Positions 6,146 through 13,917 of a stretch of DNA of 20,674 nucleotides are shown in pieces. A program made the position numbers and the translations under genes. Below the pieces are notes generated by a model. The model did no database searches, was not told where the DNA came from, and worked only from the letters and a program-made list of their open reading frames with translations. Origin of the DNA: a virus. Position 1 is the first letter of the stretch, and the number at the start of each line of letters is the position of its first letter. Location: the IMG/VR virus record IMGVR_UViG_3300009705_004422, positions 1-20,674 of that record; one strand, given 5' to 3'.

Positions 6146-6158
6146 GTGTAATTATAAT
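6146..6158 (+). promoter_or_regulatory. GTGTAA motif plus TATAAT before the PhoH-like gene
   Basis: AAGTGTAATTATAATAAG precedes the ATG at 6167. GTGTAA is at 6146-6151 and a perfect TATAAT at 6153-6158. No TTGACA-like box lies 16-18 bases further upstream. The 57-base gap holds back-to-back promoters for two divergent blocks. Confidence 0.45.
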
Positions 6159-6166
6159 AAGATTAT

Positions 6167-6901
6167 ATGGCAACTAGGCGTAAGAAACCTAAAGTGACGG
6201 AAAAGATTTTGCCCCTAGAGGAAAACAAGTATAAATTAAACTTTAAACATTTTGATTTAACAGGCAAACAAAAGGATTTTTTACATAAAGCGTTCGACGA
6301 AAAAACAAAAATAATGTTCATAGCTGGGCCAGCGGGTTCCACGAAGACGTTTATGTCGGTATACTCAGCGCTGAGGCTTTTTAATGACAACAATGATTTA
6401 GACATTTTTTATGTACGAACCATCGTGGAAAGCGCAGATAGAGGTTTGGGGCATTTGCCCGGAGATGTGGGAGAAAAATTTCATCCGTTTATGATGCCGT
6501 TAACAGATAAGATGCAAGAGATTTTATCAAGCGATCAAATTAAAATGCTTACAGACGAAAAGATTATTTCAGCCGCCCCTGTTAATTATTTAAGAGGTGC
6601 GAGTTGGTCTAACAAATTGGTTATTGCTGATGAATCTCAAAATTTTACCCTTAAAGAGCTTGTTACTCTGGTCACAAGAATTGGAAAAAATACAAAAATG
6701 TTCGTTTGTGGAGACCCTCTGCAGTCAGACATTAACGGTAAAACCGGATTTCGGACAATGTGGAAAGCCTTCAATGATAAGGATAGCGTAGACGAGGGCA
6801 TTCATTGTTTTGAGTTCACCAAAGAGGATATACTTAGAAGTGAAATTCTAAAGTTTATAGTAAATAAAATTGAAAACATCCCAAAAATTAAAAATATATA
6901 A
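6167..6901 (+). CDS. PhoH-like ATPase
   Basis: The 244-residue product is a phage-type PhoH-like P-loop ATPase. Walker A is GPAGSTKT (residues 54-61; the more usual form is GPAGTGKT, keeping Lys60-Thr61). Walker B is LVIADESQN (151-159), and GDPLQSDIN (182-190) matches the third conserved block. The segment YVRTIVESADRGLGHLPGD (about 82-100) is also typical of the family. PhoH proteins are common in marine phages; the cellular role is unsettled, and RNA- or phosphate-related activities have been proposed. It starts the plus-strand block and runs directly into the zinc-ribbon gene 2 bases later. Confidence 0.93.
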   Translation: MATRRKKPKVTEKILPLEENKYKLNFKHFDLTGKQKDFLHKAFDEKTKIMFIAGPAGSTKTFMSVYSALRLFNDNNDLDIFYVRTIVESADRGLGHLPGDVGEKFHPFMMPLTDKMQEILSSDQIKMLTDEKIISAAPVNYLRGASWSNKLVIADESQNFTLKELVTLVTRIGKNTKMFVCGDPLQSDINGKTGFRTMWKAFNDKDSVDEGIHCFEFTKEDILRSEILKFIVNKIENIPKIKNI

Positions 6902-6903
6902 AA

Positions 6904-7269
6904 ATGGCTAGTATATTTTGTCCTGAATGCGGAGCTAAAGCAGCTTACACCTTAAATAAACCAAAGTTCTGTCAAACTTGTGGGGAGAAATTTGAGATGG
7001 GGTCCGTGGTGGCTTCTGAAGGCGATGATGAAGAAGGTCTTGAGGCCGTTCCGGAGCTTAGAAAATTAGATTATTCTATTGAAATGGAGCACGGTAAGAC
7101 TACGCTGGGCAATTTGTTTGATAGTCCTATGGCGCCAACAAATGAAAGCTCCGTCCCTACTTCGATTAAGGGTCACAAAGCACAAACAAAAAAACAGCTC
7201 CTTTCTCACTCTATAGCAGAATGCGCATCAAGGCAACAGCCGTCAGTAACTGAGGATGGATCAACGTAA
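6904..7269 (+). CDS. Zinc-ribbon protein, unknown function
   Basis: The 121-residue product has an N-terminal zinc ribbon with Cys6-x2-Cys9 (FCPECGAK) and Cys23-x2-Cys26 (FCQTCGEK). The rest has low complexity: an acidic run GDDEEGLEAVPE and a serine/lysine-rich tail, probably disordered. It follows the PhoH-like gene by 2 bases and overlaps the sigma-like gene by 14. Such small zinc-ribbon proteins are frequent near phage transcription genes. A role in binding nucleic acid or polymerase is possible but unproven. Confidence 0.75.
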   Translation: MASIFCPECGAKAAYTLNKPKFCQTCGEKFEMGSVVASEGDDEEGLEAVPELRKLDYSIEMEHGKTTLGNLFDSPMAPTNESSVPTSIKGHKAQTKKQLLSHSIAECASRQQPSVTEDGST

Positions 7270-7966
7270 AAAGTACGAAGATAAAGCAGATGTAATAGAT
7301 AACGAGATACGCAAAAGATACTACAAGTGGCATTTACATGCTATTGCGTGGTTTGATTTTGATGATGTCGCTCAAATTATTCGCGCTCATATTTTTAAAA
7401 AATGGGACCAATGGGACCAGATAAGGGCCCTTGAGCCATGGGTGAATAAAATCATTTCCAATCAATTGAAAAATATTTTGCGGAACAACTATTCTAACTT
7501 CGCACGACCGTGCCTTAACTGCAAGCACAACCAGTCTAAACAGCAAGGGGATAACCAAGTTTCCGCCTTATGTTCGCTGACTCCTAGTGGGTTGCAGTCT
7601 AACGAATGTGACCTTTTCGCTAAATGGGAAAAGACTAAAAAAAATGCATACGATATTAAAATGCCTCTTTCTTTAGAGTTTCACTCTTATACCCAAAATA
7701 CAGAACCCTCAGATCACCTCGACATTAGCCGAGCTACCTCAACCCTTCATCGTAAAATGATGGAAAAGCTAACTCCGAGACATTATTTTGTATATAAGAT
7801 GTTGTTTATAGATGGTATAAGCGAAGACGAGGTTGCACGAATTTTAGGATACAAAAGCAACGAAAAGGGAAGAAAAGCAGGGTACAAACAAATTAAAAAT
7901 TTAAAAAACCAATATAAGAATATGGCTAAAAAGATTATAGATAAGGAGGATATTTTTTATGAGTAA
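7256..7966 (+). CDS. Phage RNA polymerase sigma-like factor with four-Cys insert
   Basis: The 236-residue product resembles phage-encoded sigma factors. Residues about 30-80 read like a sigma region 2: FDFDDVAQIIRAHIFKKW, then EPWVNKIISNQLKNILRNNY. Residues about 170-222 form a region-4-like helix-turn-helix, with LTPRHYFVYKMLFIDGISED and EVARILGYKSNEKG. Between them lies a cysteine cluster, Cys86, Cys89, Cys106 and Cys118 (RPCLNCKHN, CSLT, CDLF), probably binding zinc. It would direct polymerase to phage promoters, perhaps those marked by the GTGTAW motif; that link is inference. It overlaps both neighbours, by 14 and 8 bases, within a tightly packed operon. It could instead be a sigma-like DNA-binding protein without sigma activity. 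Confidence 0.72.
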   Translation: MDQRKKYEDKADVIDNEIRKRYYKWHLHAIAWFDFDDVAQIIRAHIFKKWDQWDQIRALEPWVNKIISNQLKNILRNNYSNFARPCLNCKHNQSKQQGDNQVSALCSLTPSGLQSNECDLFAKWEKTKKNAYDIKMPLSLEFHSYTQNTEPSDHLDISRATSTLHRKMMEKLTPRHYFVYKMLFIDGISEDEVARILGYKSNEKGRKAGYKQIKNLKNQYKNMAKKIIDKEDIFYE

Positions 7967-9029
7967 TTACGTCCTTACAAAACAAGAAAAGGTGACTGCC
8001 ATTGAGTTGTTTAAGGAATTAGATGGGGATTTGAGCGAAGCTTGTGTGAAGTTATTTGATGACCCCAATGAAAAAGGAAGCACGATTCGTGGAAGAGCGT
8101 TAAGAAAATTTTGGGTAGAAAAAGGGTTTGAGTATCGAACGAAGGTCAAGAAGAAAACCAGCAAGTATTTTTTGCAAGACAGTGAAAAGGATTTCGTACA
8201 TCGCAATTATTGCGCAGAGATGACTAAGAGGGAAGTGGCCCAATTGTTGTGGACACAGGAAACAAACCATAGAGGTTTTTACGAAAGTCCTAGGTTTATT
8301 GCTTTGTCTAATTTTATTAACAAGGAGTTTCCAAAGATTACTAATTTGCGAGATGAAATAACGGGCGATCGATATGCGCCGCCACAAATAATGAGCACGG
8401 TGATTAAAAAAGTTAACCGTATGGTTTTTAAAGAATTTGATGTAGAAAAGATAAACATACAGGATAGAAAATGCTTAGAAAGACTCTTAACCTATTTATC
8501 AGCCCCTCGTTTTCTACAGGTAATTAACGCGTATACTACTAAACAGAATCGAGAACTGTTGGAATCAGAATATGTTAGGTCTACGTGGGACAAGCCAGAT
8601 TTAACAGCAGATGAACTTAATTTGTACATTAACGTATGTATGGATTATGTTAATCTAAAAGAAATCGAGCAGCAAAAACAAAAGCTTAATTTAATGTTTG
8701 ATGATACTGAAGGACAGAACGATTTAACTATGCGCTTGACAGAGATGCTGAAAACTAAATCAGAAGAATACAACCAATGCACAAATCGTATTGATAAAAT
8801 GATAGCTAAGCTGAACGGTGAGCGAGCAAAGAGGGTGGCTAACCAACACGAGCGCAACGCTTCGGTATTAGCATTGGTGCATCTTTTTCAAGACGAGGAA
8901 GAGAGGCGGCTAATGATTAAAATGGCAGATATGCAAAAAGAAACCGTTAAAGAAGAGGCTGATAAAATAGAAGGAATGAATGATTGGAAAGCTCGAGTTT
9001 TAGGTATAAGTAGGCAAGAAATTATATGA
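7959..9029 (+). CDS. Putative terminase small subunit
   Basis: The 356-residue product has a helix-turn-helix-like N-terminus (about residues 8-55, LSEACVKLFDDPNEKGSTIR) and a central helical part with LERLLTYLSAPRFLQVINAY and WDKPDLTADELNLYINVCMD. A long charged coiled coil fills about residues 225-340. I associate this sequence style with the gene two before the large terminase in marine tailed phages. Position just before packaging genes supports a DNA-recognition role, but no definite small-terminase motif is visible and it is longer than most (150-200 residues). It has a strong GGAGG ribosome-binding site and overlaps the sigma-like gene by 8 bases and the nuclease gene by 4. Confidence 0.5.
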   Translation: MSNYVLTKQEKVTAIELFKELDGDLSEACVKLFDDPNEKGSTIRGRALRKFWVEKGFEYRTKVKKKTSKYFLQDSEKDFVHRNYCAEMTKREVAQLLWTQETNHRGFYESPRFIALSNFINKEFPKITNLRDEITGDRYAPPQIMSTVIKKVNRMVFKEFDVEKINIQDRKCLERLLTYLSAPRFLQVINAYTTKQNRELLESEYVRSTWDKPDLTADELNLYINVCMDYVNLKEIEQQKQKLNLMFDDTEGQNDLTMRLTEMLKTKSEEYNQCTNRIDKMIAKLNGERAKRVANQHERNASVLALVHLFQDEEERRLMIKMADMQKETVKEEADKIEGMNDWKARVLGISRQEII

Positions 9030-9988
9030 TGGAGAGGATAGTTAAAAAAATGTTCAGGTGCGTAGAATGTAAAAAAGAGTTCGAGGGGAGGGGCTCGCTG
9101 CATAAACATTTAAAGCAGCACGGACTATCTTTAGCGGAGTATTATACGCTCCATTATCCGCGAAAGAATAAGCTGACTGGAGAACCATTGCCGTTTAAAA
9201 AATTTGAAGAGTACTTTGAAAGAGATTTTTCCACAAAGCAGCAGCTTAAAAAATGGTGCGCAAAAGCTCCTCCTTCCGAGGTAGGGGCATATATTTTATC
9301 ATTAATCGAAAAAAGACAGTTGAAAAAGCAGAGGATCTATGCTCCTTTTCACTTGGAGGCCAAAAGCTGTTTCTTACCAGACATAGACACTTATAGAAAA
9401 ATATTTGGCAGCTATAATGAGGCTGTCAAAAAGGTTGGCTTACGACCTTTGTATGCAGAGAGGTTACCTAAGGATTTTTTTAATTTTGAGTTGCCTGAAG
9501 ATATAAGGATTGCGATAGATACTCGCGAACAATCCCCTCTTAGCTTTCCTTTTCAGGCTGATGATCACAAGCTAGATGTGGGGGATTACACTCTTTTTGG
9601 TAACCACTATTCTTATACTTACGTAGATCGTAAGTCAGGATCTGATCTGCACTCCACTCTGAGTAACCAAAACTATGAGCGTTTTCAAAGGGAGTTGCAA
9701 AGAGCTAAAGAATTAGATTCTTATCTATTTGTAGTTATAGAGTCAACGCCGGAAAAAATGATCAAGGCAAGTAGGGCTTTTAAGAGGGCGGCAGGCATTG
9801 ATTTCATTTTAAAGAGGGTTAGGGATTTAAGTTATGAGTTTCAGGGGCACTGTCAGTTTTTATTTAGCGGGAGCCGGAAAATCTCAGAGGAAATCATTCC
9901 TAGGCTACTTTACAAGGGCAAAGAAGTGTGGAATACGGATATGCAATATTTTTTAGATCATGAGCTGGATAGAAGGAACACAGAATAG
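9026..9988 (+). CDS. C2H2 zinc finger fused to ERCC4/XPF-type nuclease
   Basis: The 320-residue product starts with a classical C2H2 finger, Cys12-x2-Cys15-x12-His28-x3-His32 (FRCVECKKEF, LHKHLKQH), followed by a conserved-looking linker HGLSLAEYYTLHYPRKNK. The C-terminal half (about 160-245) is an ERCC4 nuclease domain. It has Asp165 and Glu168 in IAIDTREQSP, Asp187 in LDVGDYTL, and the signature DRK-x3-D (residues 201-207, VDRKSGSDL). These are the metal-binding acidic residues of structure-specific nucleases. It probably cuts branched or junction DNA before packaging. The start could be 9026 (coupled to the previous stop) or ATG 9050 behind GGAGAGG (9031-9037); both keep the zinc finger. 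It overlaps the terminase gene by 29 bases. Confidence 0.82.
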   Translation: MMERIVKKMFRCVECKKEFEGRGSLHKHLKQHGLSLAEYYTLHYPRKNKLTGEPLPFKKFEEYFERDFSTKQQLKKWCAKAPPSEVGAYILSLIEKRQLKKQRIYAPFHLEAKSCFLPDIDTYRKIFGSYNEAVKKVGLRPLYAERLPKDFFNFELPEDIRIAIDTREQSPLSFPFQADDHKLDVGDYTLFGNHYSYTYVDRKSGSDLHSTLSNQNYERFQRELQRAKELDSYLFVVIESTPEKMIKASRAFKRAAGIDFILKRVRDLSYEFQGHCQFLFSGSRKISEEIIPRLLYKGKEVWNTDMQYFLDHELDRRNTE

Positions 9989-11825
9989 ACCACCTCCAAG
10001 GTGTCGCTCGAACAAAGAGCTGAATAAGATCGAAGGTCACATAGAAGAAAGGGAGGCTAAGATCGCCCTATATGAGTTCTTAAGGAATAATATGACTTTT
10101 ACGGCAGAGCTTATGATGGGGATTAAGCTTTTTCCTTTTCAGCATATGGCCGTTAAGAGCATGTTCGAAACAGATTATTTTTTAGGAGTATGGTCTCGAG
10201 GGATGTCCAAGTCATTCACGACAGGTGTTTTTGCTGCTTTAGATGCTATTTTAAACCAAGGAGTAGAAATCGGCATACTTTCCAAGTCTTTCAGGCAGGC
10301 AAAAATGATCTTCAAGAAAATTGAGGATATTTCTATGCATCCCGACGCAGGCCTATTTAAACAATGTATCACTAAGGTTTCTAAGAGTAACGACGAATGG
10401 TTAATGGAGATTGGCACTAGTCGTATTCGAGCGCTGCCACTAGGAGATGGCGAAAAGTTGCGTGGCTTTAGGTTTCATCGTATTATTATTGATGAGTTTT
10501 TATTGATGCCCGAAAGGATTTATAACGAAGTTATCGTTCCCTTTTTATCTGTTGTTACAAATCCTACCCAACGTGACGATCTATATAAACTAGAAAATAA
10601 GCTGATCAAGGAAGGACAAATGGAAGAAAAGCAAAGACATATTTGGCCTAACAATAAGTTGATAGCTTTATCGTCAGCTTCTTATAAGTTTGAATATCTT
10701 TATAAGTTATACCAACAGTTCGAGCTAAGCATTACAAGAAAAGAGCAAAAAGACAAGGCTTCTAGGTGTATTATGCATTTTTCTTATGACTGCGCCCCCA
10801 CACAGCTTTACGATCAAAATCTACTTAATCAAGCCAAAACCACCATGAGCACATCTCAGTTCGAGCGAGAGTTTGGGGCGGTTTTTACCGATGATAGTGC
10901 GGGCTATTTTAAGACAAGTAAAATGGCGCTATGTACGGTTCCAGACGGAGAGTCTCCATCTGTTGAAATTAAAGGGGACGCGGATGCAGAGTATATTTTA
11001 GCCTTTGATCCGTCGTGGTCACAAACTGAGAGCTCAGATGACTTTGCAATTCAAATTCTAAAATTAAACGAAGAACAGCAGAGGGCAACACTGGTGCATA
11101 GTTATGCTTTGGCGGGAACTTCTTTGAAACACCATATTAGATATTTTCTTTATTGCTTGCAAAATTTTAATATTACTGCTGTATGTGGGGATTATAATGG
11201 AGGGGTGCAATTTTTGCAAGCGTGTAATGAAAGCGAGATGTTTAAACAAAAAAAAATAAAACTAAGACAGATTGAAGTTCCTTTCGATAAGCCAGAGGAG
11301 TATCAAGCTAATTTGACTACTTTTAAAAATGAATATAATAAAGGCGACTACAAACACGTAATATTGCGAAAACCCACAAGCGGTTGGATACGTCAGGCTA
11401 ACGAGCTATTACAAGCTAATTTTGATCATCGTCGCGTTATGTTTGCTAGTCAGGCCATTAATGAACAGTATGTAGCTCAGAAAAATAAAAGCATCCCAAT
11501 TGAAGAGATTATGTTTTTGCGCAGCAAAGACGTAGAGAAGCAAAGTTCGGGAGCAAAGCAGATTTATTTTATTGAACACCAGTCGGACATGATGAGCCTA
11601 ACAAAAAATGAATGCGCTTTAATACAGATAACTTCCACCGCTCAAGGAACTCAGACTTTTGATTTGCCGTCTAACCTTCGTAGGCAAACTGGGCCCGACA
11701 AGGCAAGAAAAGACTCTTACTCCGCTTTGCTACTTGCCAATTGGATGACAAAAATCTATTTTGACTCGAAAAAACAACCCAAATCGAATATAATAGAAAC
11801 GTTCGAACCAATGTTCGTAAACTAA
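9960..11825 (+). CDS. terL: Terminase large subunit
   Basis: The 621-residue product is the packaging motor. The ATPase part has Walker A SRGMSKS (residues 79-85), Walker B IIIDE (175-179) and a coupling motif ALSSASYK (236-243). The RNase H-like nuclease part has the three expected acidic positions: Asp350 (ILAFDPSW), Asp411 (CGDYNGG) and Asp585 (RKDSYSALLLANW). Length is near the 600-residue norm for T4-like terminases. Walker A lacks the usual GK pair, with Ser before Lys. The annotated start overlaps the nuclease gene by 29 bases; its first 20 residues look poorly conserved, so translation might begin later. A hairpin follows its stop. Confidence 0.93.
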   Translation: MSWIEGTQNRPPPRCRSNKELNKIEGHIEEREAKIALYEFLRNNMTFTAELMMGIKLFPFQHMAVKSMFETDYFLGVWSRGMSKSFTTGVFAALDAILNQGVEIGILSKSFRQAKMIFKKIEDISMHPDAGLFKQCITKVSKSNDEWLMEIGTSRIRALPLGDGEKLRGFRFHRIIIDEFLLMPERIYNEVIVPFLSVVTNPTQRDDLYKLENKLIKEGQMEEKQRHIWPNNKLIALSSASYKFEYLYKLYQQFELSITRKEQKDKASRCIMHFSYDCAPTQLYDQNLLNQAKTTMSTSQFEREFGAVFTDDSAGYFKTSKMALCTVPDGESPSVEIKGDADAEYILAFDPSWSQTESSDDFAIQILKLNEEQQRATLVHSYALAGTSLKHHIRYFLYCLQNFNITAVCGDYNGGVQFLQACNESEMFKQKKIKLRQIEVPFDKPEEYQANLTTFKNEYNKGDYKHVILRKPTSGWIRQANELLQANFDHRRVMFASQAINEQYVAQKNKSIPIEEIMFLRSKDVEKQSSGAKQIYFIEHQSDMMSLTKNECALIQITSTAQGTQTFDLPSNLRRQTGPDKARKDSYSALLLANWMTKIYFDSKKQPKSNIIETFEPMFVN

Positions 11826-11830
11826 CTTTA

Positions 11831-11851
11831 TGACTTTTCAAAGTCACTTTT
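11831..11851 (+). terminator. Hairpin terminator between terminase and portal genes
   Basis: TGACTT (11831-11836) pairs with AAGTCA (11841-11846) around a 4-base loop, followed by CTTTT. It lies 6 bases past the terminase stop, just before a GTGTAA motif that would open the head-gene transcript. Confidence 0.55.
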
Positions 11852-11861
11852 AATCAAATCG

Positions 11862-11867
11862 GTGTAA
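11862..11867 (+). promoter_or_regulatory. GTGTAA motif before the portal gene
   Basis: CGGTGTAAAATCTAAC immediately precedes the portal ATG; GTGTAA is 14 bases upstream. No purine-rich ribosome-binding site separates it from the start codon. Confidence 0.45.
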
Positions 11868-11875
11868 AATCTAAC

Positions 11876-13897
11876 ATGGCAAGCAGAAAATATACAAAAC
11901 GTTCAGACTATTGGAAAAAGTTTGAGAAAAACTTTCAGTACCCAAATAATCCGTACGAAAGCTTGGCGGGGCAATCGGACACCTTTGAACCAAAGCTTGT
12001 AGGTGATTCTTTTTATGATTATACGTCAGAGGCTTATAGTCGCGCAGGGGGCACTGGCGGAACTACGGATAGTAGGCGCAACAGCATAGCGATTCAACCT
12101 AAGCAATATGCTTATAATAATATTCGTGCGGGACTGCTTCCTTTTCAGTATGCTTTAGACGGCGTTAATGTTCGTGACGCTATTGAGTTGTGCCAAAAAG
12201 CTTACTGTAACGTAGCGATTTTTCGTAATTCTATTGATATGATGGCAGACTTTGCTAATTCTACCCTTTATTTAGAAGGGGGCACAGAAAAGTCCAGACG
12301 TTTTATTAATTCATGGTTTAAAAGGATTGGCATTTGGGGGTTAAAGGATCAATTTTTTAGAGAGTATTATAGGAGTGGTAATATTTTTCTTTTTACTGTG
12401 GACGGGAAGTTTAAAGCGGACGAATTTGCTAAAATAAGAAACCTTGGCATAGTGGCAGAGACAAACAAGATTCCTATTAAGTATATTCTGCTTAATCCTT
12501 TTGATGTTGTTGCTCAGCGCACCACTTCTTTTGATGTTAGGTTTTTTTCAAAACTCTTAAGCGAATATGAGATTGAAAGGCTAAAGAACCCCACTAACGA
12601 GGCTGATAGAGAGCTATTTAATGCTTTGCCTGATAATGTCAAAAAAAGGATTCGTAGTAATTCATGGACTCCAAGCGGCATGACCGTTCAGTTGGATCCA
12701 AGCAAACTGAGGTATGCTTTTTATAAAAAGCAAGATTACGAACCCTTTGCAGTTCCTTTTGGGTTTGCCGTACTTGATGATATTAACTTCAAAATGGAGA
12801 TGAAGAAGATTGATCAAGCGATTTGTCGAACGGTTGAAAACGTAGTTCTGATGATCACGATGGGTGCAACCCCTGATAAAGGAGGTATTAATCCGCGCAA
12901 TATGACAGCTATGCAAAACCTCTTTACGAACCAGAGTGTTGGGCGCGTGTTGGTTAGCGACTATACCACTAAAGCTGAGTTTATTATTCCAGATTTAGAG
13001 AAGGTTATTGGGCCGTCTAAATATGATGTTGTAAATAGAGACATTAAAGAAGGCCTACAAAATGTAATTTTAGCAGAAGAGAAGTTTGCTAATGCTACTA
13101 TTAAGGCACAACTCTTTCTTCAAAGGTTAAAAGAATCTCGCGAGGCTTTTCTCAATGAGTTTTTACAGCCAGAAATAGATCAAATATGCAAAAACTTTGG
13201 GTTCCGTGGCTCTCCTCGCGCTCGTTTCGAGGATATCGATATGAAGGATGAGAATCAGGTTCAGCGTGTGATTACGCGTATGATGGAGCTCGGTATTTTA
13301 CCTCCAGAAGAAGGCATGAAGGTTATCGATACGGGAGTATTTCCTTCTGAGAGCGAATTAGAAAAAGCACAGGAGAAGTTTTTAGATGATAGAAAAAAAG
13401 GGTGGTACAATCCTTTGGTGGGCGGGGTACCTGTTTTTGAAGGGTCTGAAGAGATGGGGCTTGAGGAAATTAAGCATCCCGAAAGCATGAGAATATTAGA
13501 CGAGCAAAACAATAAAACCCCCCAATCTCCGGGAAGGCCTGCTGGATCCAAAACTCAAGCGCGTAAGGTTACTTATGCTGTTGATTCCATCAAAGAGGTT
13601 ATTGATGCTACCAATAAGTTTTACAGCGAGGTCAGCGTGGAGGCTAAAAAAGTATTTAAGAAAAAACGTTTAAGCGCAGATCAAAAAGAGATTTTAGAAA
13701 AAGTGTGTGAGCTTGTTGTATCTGCATGCGAGCAGTCCGACTGGAAGAAAACAGCCGTTAGCTGCTTAAAGGACAATAAAAAACTTTTAGGTTTAAAGAC
13801 GTTGGGCCCCGTCGCGGACATTAGCGTGGAGCACGCTTTAGACGAATATTCTTCTGCTGTTTTATATCACAGCACAAAAAATTCACCAAAAGATTAA
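11876..13897 (+). CDS. Portal protein
   Basis: The 673-residue product fits a large myovirus-like portal protein, the dodecameric ring at the capsid vertex through which DNA is packaged. The N-terminus is polar. A central domain (about 95-480) alternates helices and strands, for example AIELCQKAYCNVAIFRNSID, YILLNPFDVVAQ and LDDINFKMEMKKIDQAICRT. The portal assignment rests on overall style plus position directly between terminase and protease. A charged extension from about residue 545 holds RPAGSKTQARKVTYAV and a helical tail with two Cys, probably facing the capsid interior. No ribosome-binding site is visible; a GTGTAA motif lies 14 bases upstream. Confidence 0.87.
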   Translation: MASRKYTKRSDYWKKFEKNFQYPNNPYESLAGQSDTFEPKLVGDSFYDYTSEAYSRAGGTGGTTDSRRNSIAIQPKQYAYNNIRAGLLPFQYALDGVNVRDAIELCQKAYCNVAIFRNSIDMMADFANSTLYLEGGTEKSRRFINSWFKRIGIWGLKDQFFREYYRSGNIFLFTVDGKFKADEFAKIRNLGIVAETNKIPIKYILLNPFDVVAQRTTSFDVRFFSKLLSEYEIERLKNPTNEADRELFNALPDNVKKRIRSNSWTPSGMTVQLDPSKLRYAFYKKQDYEPFAVPFGFAVLDDINFKMEMKKIDQAICRTVENVVLMITMGATPDKGGINPRNMTAMQNLFTNQSVGRVLVSDYTTKAEFIIPDLEKVIGPSKYDVVNRDIKEGLQNVILAEEKFANATIKAQLFLQRLKESREAFLNEFLQPEIDQICKNFGFRGSPRARFEDIDMKDENQVQRVITRMMELGILPPEEGMKVIDTGVFPSESELEKAQEKFLDDRKKGWYNPLVGGVPVFEGSEEMGLEEIKHPESMRILDEQNNKTPQSPGRPAGSKTQARKVTYAVDSIKEVIDATNKFYSEVSVEAKKVFKKKRLSADQKEILEKVCELVVSACEQSDWKKTAVSCLKDNKKLLGLKTLGPVADISVEHALDEYSSAVLYHSTKNSPKD

Positions 13898-13901
13898 AAA
13901 A

Positions 13902-13907
13902 GTGTAA
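13902..13907 (+). promoter_or_regulatory. GTGTAA motif before the protease/scaffold gene
   Basis: AAAGTGTAACTTAAGCAGT fills most of the 20-base gap after the portal stop; GTGTAA is 16 bases before the ATG at 13918. Confidence 0.45.
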
Positions 13908-13917
13908 CTTAAGCAGT

